Source: an uncultured Shewanella sp. (GTDB lineage Bacteria; Pseudomonadota; Gammaproteobacteria; Enterobacterales; Shewanellaceae). From it: DNA of 64,000 nt. Below, piece by piece: positions 16,948 through 25,423 of this stretch (position 1 is the stretch's first letter; each line of letters starts with the position of its first letter). The translations under genes and the position numbers were made by a program. Where the stretch lies: assembly GCA_947503555.1 (NCBI GenBank), contig CANNEE010000003.1, positions 1 to 64,000 of the forward strand, written 5' to 3'. The notes under the pieces are model-generated. The model saw only the letters and a program-made list of their open reading frames with translations, was not told the origin of the DNA and ran no database searches.

Positions 16948-17856
16948 ATGTTTATGTTGCCTTCACAACTGCCAATGTTTGTTATTGCTGCTCAGTGTGG
17001 CAGCTTCTCAGCTGCTGGCCGTAAGCTGGGCATCTCTGCTGCTGCCGTGAGTAAGGGAGTTGCCACACTTGAAAAGCAAACAGGAGTGAGGCTATTTCAT
17101 CGGAATACTAGGCAATTTTCCCTAACCGATGACGGTGCTACATTGTTCCATCAGGTGGCTCCATTGTTACTTGAGGTTGAAAACAGTATTGAGCGTTTAT
17201 CAGAACAGCATCGAAGACCTGCTGGCAGGCTTAAGGTCAATTTACCTGACAGTTTTGGAAAAGCCTTTATTATGCCCCATATTCCGGAGTTTATGGCCTT
17301 ATATCCAGAGATTAAGCTAGATCTTGTTTTTGATGATCAAATTATCGATATCATAGATAAAGGGTTTGATGTTGGGATAGGTAATAGGATAAATCAAGAT
17401 AGTAGACTGATTGCTAGAGAGCTTTACAGCATGCAAAGTGGTATTTTTGCCAGTCAGCGCTATTTAGCGCGACATGGTGAACCTCAATCCTTTGATGAAT
17501 TGAAGTGGCATCAGTGTATAGGTTATAAACCTTTATCTTCAGGGCGCTTAGTTCCTTGGACGCTAGTTGATAGTCAAGATAGAGTTCATCAGTTTGTTCC
17601 CGATGCAGAGTTAACGGTTTCCAATATTAGCGCAGCAAAAATGGCTGTAGAGCAAGGGCTAGGTATATCTTACATGGGGTGCTGGCATATGAAGCTGCAA
17701 CTTACAAGTGGCCATGTTAAAGAGGTATTAAAGCCGTTCTGGCCCAGACCAAGCCGAGTTTGGTTATATTATTCTTCTAAAGAGAATCTTCCCAGTAGAG
17801 TTCGATTATTTATAGATTTCATTGTAGCGCGAGTACAGGCTTCAGTTTTAACTTAA
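16948..17856 (+). CDS. LysR-family regulator (2 of 4)
   Basis: A 302-residue LysR-type regulator with wHTH (MFVIAAQCGSFSAAGRKLGI, SAAAVSKGVATLEKQTGVRLF) and an effector domain starting near GRLKVNLPDSFGKAF. The downstream SDR gene starts 88 bp later on the same strand and could be its target or partner. It is divergent from another LysR gene. Start ATG at 16948 is followed by a second possible in-frame ATG two codons later; the difference is trivial. Confidence 0.9.
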   Translation: MFMLPSQLPMFVIAAQCGSFSAAGRKLGISAAAVSKGVATLEKQTGVRLFHRNTRQFSLTDDGATLFHQVAPLLLEVENSIERLSEQHRRPAGRLKVNLPDSFGKAFIMPHIPEFMALYPEIKLDLVFDDQIIDIIDKGFDVGIGNRINQDSRLIARELYSMQSGIFASQRYLARHGEPQSFDELKWHQCIGYKPLSSGRLVPWTLVDSQDRVHQFVPDAELTVSNISAAKMAVEQGLGISYMGCWHMKLQLTSGHVKEVLKPFWPRPSRVWLYYSSKENLPSRVRLFIDFIVARVQASVLT

Positions 17857-17944
17857 GGTTGAAGCTGAAACAAAGACTAGACCTCTACTGAAATAAATTG
17901 GGTTGATTAAAATCTTCTCTATCAATAATCGATGGAGAAGTATT

Positions 17945-18550
17945 ATGAAGAAAGTCCTTGTATTGGGTGCAACAGGGTTACTTGGCCGCGCTGTGGTTGA
18001 GTTGCTACAGAGTCGTTATGAAGTGATTTCTGCATCACTCAATCACCCTCAATATCCCTTTGATTTATCTAAACCGGATTCACTTAAAGCACTATTTGCT
18101 AAGGTGGGTAAAGTTGACGCTATTATCTGCACTTCAGGTGTTGCCAATTTGTCACCTTGGCACAGTGATAATGATCAGCAGTGGGAGTTTGCTATTCGAA
18201 ATAAGCTGATGGGGCAGATAAATACCATTCGCTATGGCGAGGAGTATGTGAATGATGGTGGCGCGATTATATTAACCACTGGAATCTTAGCTCAGTATCC
18301 TTTTGCGACCAGTGGCATTGTTACTATGGTGAATGCTGGAGTGGAAGCGGCGGTTAAGGCCTGCGTGACAGAGATTGACAGAGTGCGGATTAATGCTGTT
18401 TCGCCAGGTTGGGTGGCTGAAACTATGGTATCTATGGGAATGGATCCAGCTCCAGGTATGCCCGCACAAGAAATTGCACAGTTCTATGCTGAGCTGATAG
18501 AGCAAAGCTCTTCTGGAGAGATCCTTGTGGCAGCTAAACTTAATCAATAA
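17945..18550 (+). CDS. Short-chain dehydrogenase without YxxxK motif
   Basis: About 201 residues. The ATG at 17945 is chosen for the upstream GGAGAAG and because the Rossmann strand begins immediately (KKVLVLGATGLLGRAVVELL); a frame 14 codons longer lacks a ribosome site. The NADP-binding GATGLLG and the CTSGVANLSPW and TTGILAQYP segments mark an SDR. The usual catalytic Tyr-x-x-x-Lys is absent: the site reads TSGIVTMVNAG. As far as I recall, one short SDR subfamily (about 200 residues) has the same loss, so this is probably the family's normal state. Substrate unknown. Confidence 0.8.
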   Translation: MKKVLVLGATGLLGRAVVELLQSRYEVISASLNHPQYPFDLSKPDSLKALFAKVGKVDAIICTSGVANLSPWHSDNDQQWEFAIRNKLMGQINTIRYGEEYVNDGGAIILTTGILAQYPFATSGIVTMVNAGVEAAVKACVTEIDRVRINAVSPGWVAETMVSMGMDPAPGMPAQEIAQFYAELIEQSSSGEILVAAKLNQ

Positions 18551-18572
18551 AGATAGCTTGAATTGAAAAGCG

Positions 18573-19478
18573 TTAATGCTCAAAAACTTGATGCGTGAGA
18601 AGGTAATCAATTAATACTCTGACTCTTCGTGCTTTTTGGGTGTTTTGATGAAAGTAAACATAAAGGCCAGCATAGGGGTACCAATAATCCTCAAGCACGG
18701 GCACTAGTTGGCCTTTATCAATATAGTGCTGAATCATAGGTGCCACCATTCTGCCTATGCCAAGACCTTTTAGGGCGGCGTCGAGCATCAAGCTAGTATC
18801 ATTGACAACCATGGCATGGGGCATATTGACCGTGAGTGATTCTCCTTTATTGTCAAGCAGCAAAGGCGCTAGTTGATTCGATGCGATAAATCGATATTGG
18901 ATAAGCTTGTGCCGTTTAAGATCTTCTGGGCTTTGAGGTAGACCAAACTGCGCTATGTACTCAGGTGAGGCAAAAAAAGCCTCTTTCATTGGTGGTGTGA
19001 GTTGGCGGGCGACCATGCCTTCTTCGACGCGATCGCCAAAACGTATTCCTAGGTCATAACCTTCATCGAGAATATTGATAGCAGCATCGGAAATGGATAC
19101 TTCCAGTTCAATATTGGGATACTCACGGCAGAAGTCGGCATAGATAGTCTGAAACAGATATTGATAAACAAAACGGGGCAGAGTGATACGGACTTTACCC
19201 GAAGGATCTTGGCTGAGGTCGCCTATGCTCTCAAATGCTAAGTCCAATTCCGTCAGTAACTCTGCTGTACTTTGGTGCAGCAATCGACCTGCTTCGGTTA
19301 ACTCGATTTTACGAGTAGTACGGGTAAACAGTGGCAACCCTAGTTGCTTCTCTAGTCCTTTCAGGGCGTTACTGACAGAAGGTGAAGCCATCGACAACTT
19401 GTTGGCAGCCTTACTTATACTGCCTTCACGAGCGATTGCATGAAATATGGTTAGCTGATTAAAAGTACTGCCGTTCAT
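18573..19478 (-). CDS. LysR-family regulator (3 of 4)
   Basis: A 301-residue LysR-type regulator: wHTH in LTIFHAIAREGSISKAANKLSMASPSVSNALKGLE, effector domain from GKVRITLPRFVYQYLFQ. It is divergent from the flavodoxin-fold oxidoreductase gene at 19663. The 184-bp gap contains TTAGC-N5-GCTAA (19504-19518) and the perfect palindrome ATTTAGCTAAAT (19524-19535), LysR-like sites close to its own start. The likely target is the divergent gene. Confidence 0.9.
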   Translation of the reverse strand: MNGSTFNQLTIFHAIAREGSISKAANKLSMASPSVSNALKGLEKQLGLPLFTRTTRKIELTEAGRLLHQSTAELLTELDLAFESIGDLSQDPSGKVRITLPRFVYQYLFQTIYADFCREYPNIELEVSISDAAINILDEGYDLGIRFGDRVEEGMVARQLTPPMKEAFFASPEYIAQFGLPQSPEDLKRHKLIQYRFIASNQLAPLLLDNKGESLTVNMPHAMVVNDTSLMLDAALKGLGIGRMVAPMIQHYIDKGQLVPVLEDYWYPYAGLYVYFHQNTQKARRVRVLIDYLLTHQVFEH

Positions 19479-19503
19479 AGTGTTAGCATCTTGATTTTAA
19501 CTG

Positions 19504-19535
19504 TTAGCTATAGGCTAATAATTATTTAGCTAAAT
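19504..19535. promoter_or_regulatory. Candidate LysR operator
   Basis: TTAGC-TATAG-GCTAA (19504-19518) and the 12-bp palindrome ATTTAGCTAAAT (19524-19535) share the core TTAGC/GCTAA. They lie 26-57 bp upstream of the leftward LysR gene, within the region shared with the rightward oxidoreductase gene. Confidence 0.45.
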
Positions 19536-19662
19536 ATCATCTAATTTTTACTAATAGTCTCCATTAAACTGAGCTTAGTCGTCATTGATTGACCTAGAAG
19601 GCGCTGTAAAAGCTTGTCATTGAAGCCACTACTAGGTTGTATGTGAATATTGGAGAAAGGTA

Positions 19663-20607
19663 ATGAGTCAAGTTGTTGTTATTTCTGGTCACCCAGATCT
19701 TAAAGCTTCCTATACAAATACAGTGATTTTGGATGGGCTTCGACAAGGTGTTGAAAGTATTGATATAAGAGAACTCGACTCTCTATACCCTGATTTCAAC
19801 ATTGACACTGAAGCTGAGCAAACAGCCTTAAAGCAAGCCGATATCATAGTGTTGCAGTTCCCCTATTACTGGTATTCAGTGCCTGCACTACTGAAGAAGT
19901 GGATGGATGACGTCTTTACCTTTAACTTTGCCTTTGGCCCAGAGGGCGACAAGCTTAAGAACAAGCACTTTATTCTATCCTTTACTGTAGGTGGGCCAGA
20001 AGAATCTTACGATCCTTTAGGCTATAACCACTTTACTATCGAAGAGTTTATGCGTCCGTTGCAACAAACCGCATACCTGGCTGGTATGCAGTATCAAGCT
20101 CCGGTTTACACCCACAGAATGGTCTACATTCCAGGTGTATATAACGAGCAGAGTGAGGTGGAAGCCAGAGCGCGGGATCATGCATCGCGTTTGATAAGCA
20201 AAATTGAGCAACTGACTAACTCAGCAGAAGTTAAGTTCGATACTTTTGCCAAAGATTGGTTTGAGAAGTTTGATCAACTGCCTGAAAACAATAGTTATTT
20301 TGTTGAGCGAGTCTCTGAAAAGCTCGAGCTAGATGCCTTAGGTGATAAGTATCTAGGCAAAGCTGGCTTTAATGATTGGTACAAGTCACTACTTAATATG
20401 TTTAAGCCAGATGTTGCCCATCATATCGAGCAAGTTAGCCTTAAGCCTTTAGGGAACGATCGCTTCGATGCCGAGCTTAGAGTGCGTGTTCAAGGTGAGT
20501 TGACCAATGGTGAGAGTTTAAATCAGTTATTTAATGAACATTGGCAGGTTTCTATCAATGACCAAGATCAGTTTGTTATTGATAGCTATAAGATTTTATC
20601 GGTCTAG
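19663..20607 (+). CDS. NAD(P)H oxidoreductase with C-terminal NTF2-like domain
   Basis: A 314-residue two-domain protein. Residues 1-190 are a flavodoxin-like NAD(P)H:quinone oxidoreductase of the NQO/KefF/MdaB class: VVVISGHPDLKASYTNT phosphate loop, QFPYYWYSVPALLKKWMDDV, and FTVGGPEESY. Residues about 200-314 (FAKDWFEKFDQLPEN to the C-terminus) are an added region whose helix-then-antiparallel-strand pattern reads as NTF2/SnoaL-like; ordinary members stop near 200 residues. GGAGAAAGG precedes the ATG. Divergent from a LysR regulator, and ended by a strong hairpin at 20669. Likely a cytosolic FMN or FAD quinone or electrophile reductase. Confidence 0.82.
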   Translation: MSQVVVISGHPDLKASYTNTVILDGLRQGVESIDIRELDSLYPDFNIDTEAEQTALKQADIIVLQFPYYWYSVPALLKKWMDDVFTFNFAFGPEGDKLKNKHFILSFTVGGPEESYDPLGYNHFTIEEFMRPLQQTAYLAGMQYQAPVYTHRMVYIPGVYNEQSEVEARARDHASRLISKIEQLTNSAEVKFDTFAKDWFEKFDQLPENNSYFVERVSEKLELDALGDKYLGKAGFNDWYKSLLNMFKPDVAHHIEQVSLKPLGNDRFDAELRVRVQGELTNGESLNQLFNEHWQVSINDQDQFVIDSYKILSV

Positions 20608-20668
20608 GGCTTAAGCGCCTTTATGAATGCAGTGTTTACTGATCACATTTAACACTGTTATCAGAATA

Positions 20669-20695
20669 AAAGAGCGATTGATTTAATCGCTCTTT
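20669..20695 (+). terminator. Terminator after oxidoreductase
   Basis: AAAGAGCGATT (20669-20679) pairs perfectly with AATCGCTCTTT (20685-20695) around a 5-base loop. The T tract is short (TTT then GTGT). Confidence 0.65.
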
Positions 20696-20741
20696 GTGTC
20701 AGTTAAGCGTGCAGATGTGATTGTTAAGGGTAGAGAGCGAG

Positions 20742-21434
20742 ATGCAAGTGAATGAACAACGGGTTGCATTGGTAACCGGTGGAAATAGAGGTATAGGTAA
20801 AGCTATTGTCTCTCAGCTGGCCGAGAAAGGGATAAAGGTATTACTTGCCTGTCGCGATATAGAGCAAGGCATGGAAGCGGCACGTCATATTCAAGGTGAT
20901 GTGAAGGTGGTTCAGCTTGAACTATCAGAGCCTAAGGTCTTAGCAAGACAGCTAAAGCAGATAGATGCTAAATATCCAAGAATCGATATTTTAGTGAACA
21001 ACGCAGCAGTGCTTGAAGAGCGTGGTTTTAGCAGTTTGTCCAGTGCCGATCTGGCTTATTCAATGCAGGTTAATGCTTTAAGTGCCTATGAGCTCATTCA
21101 GTTTTTCGGCAATCGAATGACGGCAAATGGTTATGGGCGTATCGTCAATATCTCATCTGGCTGGGGGGCTTTCTCTGATGGCTTAACTGGCCCAGCAGCT
21201 TATTCCATCAGCAAGGCCACACTTAACGCCATAACTAAGGTGGCAAGTTTAAGCTATCCCGACTTCGTCAAGATTAACGCTATGTGTCCGGGCTGGGTGA
21301 GAACGCGTATGGGAGGGAATCATGCTCCCAGATCCCCAAGTGATGCCGCCCAAACCGCGATTTGGCTTGCTTGTTTGGAAGAGAAAGGCCCTACGGGAAG
21401 CTTTTTTAGAGATAAGCAAGAGATCGCTTGGTAA
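20742..21434 (+). CDS. Short-chain dehydrogenase/reductase, classical
   Basis: About 230 residues. The ATG at 20742 is preferred over the in-frame TTG seven codons upstream because the Rossmann strand starts soon after it (RVALVTGGNRGIGKAI). Classical SDR motifs are complete: TGGNRGIG cofactor loop, NNAAV, catalytic Ser in VNISSGWG, and YSISK with catalytic Tyr and Lys. PGWVRTRMGG follows. It resembles carbonyl-reductase-type SDRs that use NADPH. It sits between two flavoenzymes on the same strand and may reduce carbonyl products in the same detoxification route. Confidence 0.88.
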   Translation: MQVNEQRVALVTGGNRGIGKAIVSQLAEKGIKVLLACRDIEQGMEAARHIQGDVKVVQLELSEPKVLARQLKQIDAKYPRIDILVNNAAVLEERGFSSLSSADLAYSMQVNALSAYELIQFFGNRMTANGYGRIVNISSGWGAFSDGLTGPAAYSISKATLNAITKVASLSYPDFVKINAMCPGWVRTRMGGNHAPRSPSDAAQTAIWLACLEEKGPTGSFFRDKQEIAW

Positions 21435-21551
21435 TCCCGCGTTTTTACCCATTTCTTCATCAGGCAATAACTGATATCGCCTAACAATGGTGCGTTTCAG
21501 TGAAGCTTGTCCTTGTTAGCAGCATCATATGAATGAGCAGAGGAGCTAGCT

Positions 21552-23039
21552 GTGTTATTTAATCCGTTAACACTAGGTAAGATAGAGTTAAGTAATCGAA
21601 TTGTGATGGCGCCTATGACGCGATCTCGTTCGAGTGAGCCAGAGTATTTGGCCAATGAGATGATGCTTGAGTATTACCGCCAAAGAGCGAGTGCGGGCTT
21701 AATCGTTTCTGAAGGCTTACCTATTTCGACTCTTGGGCGAGGTTATGCCTTTACTCCTGGGCTCTATACCAAGGCGCAAGTAGCGTCTTGGCAGAGGGTG
21801 ACGAAGGCGGTGCACCAACAAGGAGGGGTTATCTTTGCTCAGCTTTGGCATGTGGGGCGGACTTCTCATAGGGTGATAACAGGTGGTGAAACGCCTATTT
21901 CTGCCTCGGCAACTCAAGGTGTGAGTCCTGCATTTGGGCCCCTCGAGAAGGGAGGTTATGGTTTTTTAACAACAGAGCCTCCAAAAGAGATGACCCATGA
22001 GGATATTCATCAAGTGATAGATGAATATGTGATTGCGGCGAAAAATGCCCTAGATGCAGGTTTTGATGGTATCGAGCTTCATGGTGCCAACGGCTACTTG
22101 ATTGAGCAGTTTATGCATCAAGGCACAAACAAGCGCCAAGATGAATATGGTGGTAGCGAGGATAATCGCATTCGTTTTGCCCTTGAGCTGGTGACCAAGC
22201 TAGTTAATGAGATTGGCGCGGATCGGGTCGCGATTCGTTTGTCGCCTTTCTTGACCATAGATCATCCACAAGATGATTTGGCTATGCCAGAAACTGTTCT
22301 CAAGTTTCTTGAAAAGATAGAACCTTTAAAGATCGCTTATGTGCACTTCTCTGAAAATGTGATGAATTTTAGAGAAGTGCCCCTCAGTTTCAGAGAGCAA
22401 GTTCGTCGAGTGTTTAGTGGCAAGGTGATTATTGCTGGTCGTTATACCAAAGCGTCTGCCGAGCAAATGTTACAGACAGGTTTAGTGGATCTGGTCGCCT
22501 TTGGCGAACCTTATATTGCCAATCCCGATCTCGTTTACCGTTTTGAGCATGATAGGCCACTAAATCAAGGCGATAAAGAGACCTATTATGGTGGAGAAGA
22601 GGCTGGTTTGATCGATTATGGGGTAGTCGATCCTAAGGTGTTTGCTGAAGATATCGATAAGCTCGATGTCCAAGAGCTGCTGCTTAACTACTATGGTAAG
22701 TTTGACCGTCGTGATGACTTTTCTGAATTTGAGCAGGACTTTACTTGGGATAATTTTGCCATGATATCACCAGGAACAGAGCTGACTTCAGAACAGGCCT
22801 ATCGTGAGTTTTATTCGCAAACAACAGCGCGTTATCTCGATAGTCACCATCATGTGGCAAACTTTATGGCGACACGAAAAAGCACGCTGTTTCTCGACGC
22901 TGAATGTGATTTAAGCTTTGAAGCCACTATGGCTGACAGCTTGAAACCTGTCCTTGTTAAAGGCCGTGCTTACTATCGTTTTACTCGTACCACAGAAGCT
23001 GGGCCATGGAAAGTCAGTGAATATCGTATCGAGTTATAA
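21552..23039 (+). CDS. OYE-family ene-reductase with C-terminal NTF2-like domain
   Basis: A 495-residue protein. The first ~365 residues are a complete Old Yellow Enzyme barrel: MAPMTRSRS with the flavin-tuning Thr, FAQLWHVGRTSH, and LHGANGYLIEQF with the His/Asn substrate pair and catalytic Tyr, plus YGGS and AGRYTK for FMN phosphate. OYEs of this class usually end near 360-370. Here about 125 more residues follow (ELLLNYYGKFDRRDDF to the end), with helix and strand patterns of an NTF2/SnoaL-like domain. GTG start at 21552 with GAGGAG nine bases upstream. It reduces activated C=C bonds with NAD(P)H. Ends at a terminator at 23073. Confidence 0.85.
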   Translation: MLFNPLTLGKIELSNRIVMAPMTRSRSSEPEYLANEMMLEYYRQRASAGLIVSEGLPISTLGRGYAFTPGLYTKAQVASWQRVTKAVHQQGGVIFAQLWHVGRTSHRVITGGETPISASATQGVSPAFGPLEKGGYGFLTTEPPKEMTHEDIHQVIDEYVIAAKNALDAGFDGIELHGANGYLIEQFMHQGTNKRQDEYGGSEDNRIRFALELVTKLVNEIGADRVAIRLSPFLTIDHPQDDLAMPETVLKFLEKIEPLKIAYVHFSENVMNFREVPLSFREQVRRVFSGKVIIAGRYTKASAEQMLQTGLVDLVAFGEPYIANPDLVYRFEHDRPLNQGDKETYYGGEEAGLIDYGVVDPKVFAEDIDKLDVQELLLNYYGKFDRRDDFSEFEQDFTWDNFAMISPGTELTSEQAYREFYSQTTARYLDSHHHVANFMATRKSTLFLDAECDLSFEATMADSLKPVLVKGRAYYRFTRTTEAGPWKVSEYRIEL

Positions 23040-23072
23040 AGCTTATTGATGTACTCGATGAGTACAATAGCT

Positions 23073-23104
23073 GGGCAAGTCGTGTATGACTTGCCCATTT
23101 TGTT
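23073..23104 (+). terminator. Terminator after OYE/NTF2 fusion
   Basis: GGGCAAGTC (23073-23081) pairs with GACTTGCCC (23088-23096), loop GTGTAT, followed by ATTTTGTT. A smaller hairpin GTACTC-GAT-GAGTAC lies just upstream at 23051-23065. Confidence 0.75.
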
Positions 23105-23106
23105 GT

Positions 23107-24294
23107 TTATTGTCCCTGTGGTTGAGGTGAAAGCCTAGCTTGCTTCTCCCAACTGTGGCTGAGTCTTGTTAGCGCGAGAGCCATAAGGACGATGACGCCT
23201 CCTATCCAAGGTGTCTGTATTAGCCCTGCTTGCTCGACTATTATACCTCCACCCCATGCTCCCAATGCTATGCCTAGATTGAAAGCCGCAATATTTAATC
23301 CCGAGGCCACATCAACCGCAGTTGGCGTATATTGTTGAGCAAGCCTTACTACATAGAGTTGCAAACCTGGCACATTACCAAAGGCAAATGCTCCCCAAAT
23401 TAAGATGGTTACAACAGCCGTTACTGGGTTTACAGCGCTAAAGCTAAATAGAATTAGAATCGCTGCGAGACCTGTGAATATGATGGTCAGCGCTCTTATT
23501 GGTCCCATGGTATCGGCCATTTTTCCTCCATATATATTGCCTAAAGCGACCGATACTCCATAGATAAGCATGATGATCCCGATAGCACTCGAATCAAACC
23601 CTGATATTTGTTCAAGTATCGGTGCGAGAAAAGTAAAGGCGGTGAAGGTACCGCCATAGCCAAGGGCGGTGATTAAGTAAACGAGTAGCAAACGCGGATG
23701 AGTTATCACCCTAAGTTGAGATGACAGTTTTGTAGGTGCACTCTGCGTTAAGTTTGAAGGGATCAGTAAACTACTGCCTAATAATGCGAGTAAACCTAAT
23801 AGTGATACGACAAGGAAAGTCGCTTGCCAACCAAATATTTGGCCAATATAGGTGCCTAATGGCACGCCAGTAACCAGTGCTAAGGTGAGTCCGGTAAACA
23901 TTATGGCTATCGCACTGGCCGCCTTATCTTTGCTGACTAGGCTAGTAGCTATGGTGGAACCAATGGAGAAAAAAACGCCATGGGCGAGACCTGTCAGTAT
24001 TCTTGCGAGGATCAACACCTGATAGCTAGGAGCTTGCCACGCAATAAGGTTGCCTATGGTAAAGAGTACAATCACCCAGATTAACACTTTTTTACGATTC
24101 CAAGAGCTGGTTAAAGCTGTCAGTACAGGTGCGCCAATGGCAACGCCAAGGGCATAGAGGCTAACCAGCAGCCCTGCTGAGGGCAGGGATACGTTTAAAT
24201 CATCGGCCATGGTTGGGATCAGGCCAACAATAACAAACTCTGTTGTTCCTATTGCAAAAGCGCTTAGGGCTAATGCGATTAATGCTAAAGGCAT
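23107..24294 (-). CDS. MFS transporter, DHA1 drug-efflux type
   Basis: A 395-residue inner-membrane protein with 12 predicted helices. It begins ALIALALSAFAIGTTEFVIVG, the hallmark of the AraJ/YdhP-type DHA1 group, and has LYALGVAIGAPVLTAL and the motif-C-like VTGVPLGTYIGQIFGW. These proton-driven exporters expel drugs or small metabolites; the substrate is unknown. It is divergent from the LysR gene at 24427, with a perfect 10-bp inverted repeat between them. It probably belongs to the same stress regulon as the surrounding ene-reductases. Confidence 0.88.
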   Translation of the reverse strand: MPLALIALALSAFAIGTTEFVIVGLIPTMADDLNVSLPSAGLLVSLYALGVAIGAPVLTALTSSWNRKKVLIWVIVLFTIGNLIAWQAPSYQVLILARILTGLAHGVFFSIGSTIATSLVSKDKAASAIAIMFTGLTLALVTGVPLGTYIGQIFGWQATFLVVSLLGLLALLGSSLLIPSNLTQSAPTKLSSQLRVITHPRLLLVYLITALGYGGTFTAFTFLAPILEQISGFDSSAIGIIMLIYGVSVALGNIYGGKMADTMGPIRALTIIFTGLAAILILFSFSAVNPVTAVVTILIWGAFAFGNVPGLQLYVVRLAQQYTPTAVDVASGLNIAAFNLGIALGAWGGGIIVEQAGLIQTPWIGGVIVLMALALTRLSHSWEKQARLSPQPQGQ

Positions 24295-24359
24295 AATGGG
24301 TTCTCTGTGGGTAAATGAATTGAGTGAGGTAAATTATGATCAAGCTTTCCTTTGTGAAA

Positions 24360-24385
24360 AATAATGTTTATGGCAAAACATTATT
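24360..24385. promoter_or_regulatory. 10-bp inverted repeat, LysR/MFS operator
   Basis: AATAATGTTT (24360-24369) and AAACATTATT (24376-24385) are exact reverse complements separated by six bases. The site lies 42-67 bp before the LysR start and 66-91 bp before the MFS start, the position expected for a shared operator. Confidence 0.6.
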
Positions 24386-24426
24386 GCGATGTATGATGGT
24401 AATGCTTGTAAGCCGGAGAGATGATA

Positions 24427-25308
24427 ATGCGAACCCGTTCCGATGATTTAGAGATGCTGATTGCTGTGGTTGACAGTGGTGGTTTTTCTGCCGCTGCCGA
24501 TCTGCTTGATATTCAGGTTGCACGTATATCAAGAGCCGTGACTAAGGTTGAGAAACAACTTGGTGTGTCGATTTTAAATCGTACGACACGCCGAGTTGAA
24601 CTGACCGATGAGGGACGACAGTTTGTGCAAGGAGTACGTAGTGGTTTGTTTCAATTGCAACAGGCGGAAGAGGAGATTATTGCAAGAGGTGAGTTGCCCC
24701 AAGGCCGGTTAAGGGTCGATGCTGCCAGTCCGTTTGTGTTTCATCAGTTGGTGCCATTGGTACACTCTTTTAATCAGGCATACCCAGATATCGAGTTGGA
24801 ACTCACATCCAATGAAGGCTATGTGGATCTGCTCGAGAAACGTACCGATTTAGCCATTCGTATCGGGGAGTTGGCAGACTCGAGTTTACATGCAAGGTCG
24901 CTGGGTAGAAGTGAATTATACATAGTAGCCTCTCCAGAGTACCTTGCGAGGCGAGGCTTACCCAAACAAGCTGCTGAATTATCAGGATTTGACATCATAG
25001 GCTTCTCTAGTCCTAAGGTGCTGAATCGCTGGCCATTGAAAGAGGCTGACAATCTTAAACCAAATCTAGTATCCAGTAATGGTGAGACTGTTCGTCAACT
25101 GGCGCTCTCGGGCAATGGTATAGCCTGTCTTTCAGGGTTTATGGTTAAGCAAGATATTGCTCAAGGCAGGTTAGTGCCAATTCTGGAGGCGGAGAAGCTA
25201 GTGAATACCCAAAGGGAGCAGGTGAATGCGGTTTACTATAAGTCTTCAGCTGTTGCTAAACGTATCTCGGCATTTATTGACTTTATTCAGCCTAGGCTGA
25301 CACTTTAG
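24427..25308 (+). CDS. LysR-family regulator (4 of 4)
   Basis: About 293 residues. The ATG at 24427 is chosen since GGAGAG ends right at the earlier in-frame ATG (24421), giving the later one proper spacing. wHTH: LEMLIAVVDSGGFSAAADLL and VARISRAVTKVEKQLG; effector domain from GRLRVDAASPFVFHQL. Divergent from an MFS exporter gene and 115 bp upstream of two ene-reductase genes on the same strand; both are likely targets. Confidence 0.9.
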   Translation: MRTRSDDLEMLIAVVDSGGFSAAADLLDIQVARISRAVTKVEKQLGVSILNRTTRRVELTDEGRQFVQGVRSGLFQLQQAEEEIIARGELPQGRLRVDAASPFVFHQLVPLVHSFNQAYPDIELELTSNEGYVDLLEKRTDLAIRIGELADSSLHARSLGRSELYIVASPEYLARRGLPKQAAELSGFDIIGFSSPKVLNRWPLKEADNLKPNLVSSNGETVRQLALSGNGIACLSGFMVKQDIAQGRLVPILEAEKLVNTQREQVNAVYYKSSAVAKRISAFIDFIQPRLTL

Positions 25309-25423
25309 CCTGCTGCTTAATGTTGTCATTATTGCAAATTTAACAAGTATCATTTGTTTTTTATGTCATAAATTATCTTATTAGCGACTGTTATGATTCT
25401 GTTCAAAAGATTGAAGAGGAATC

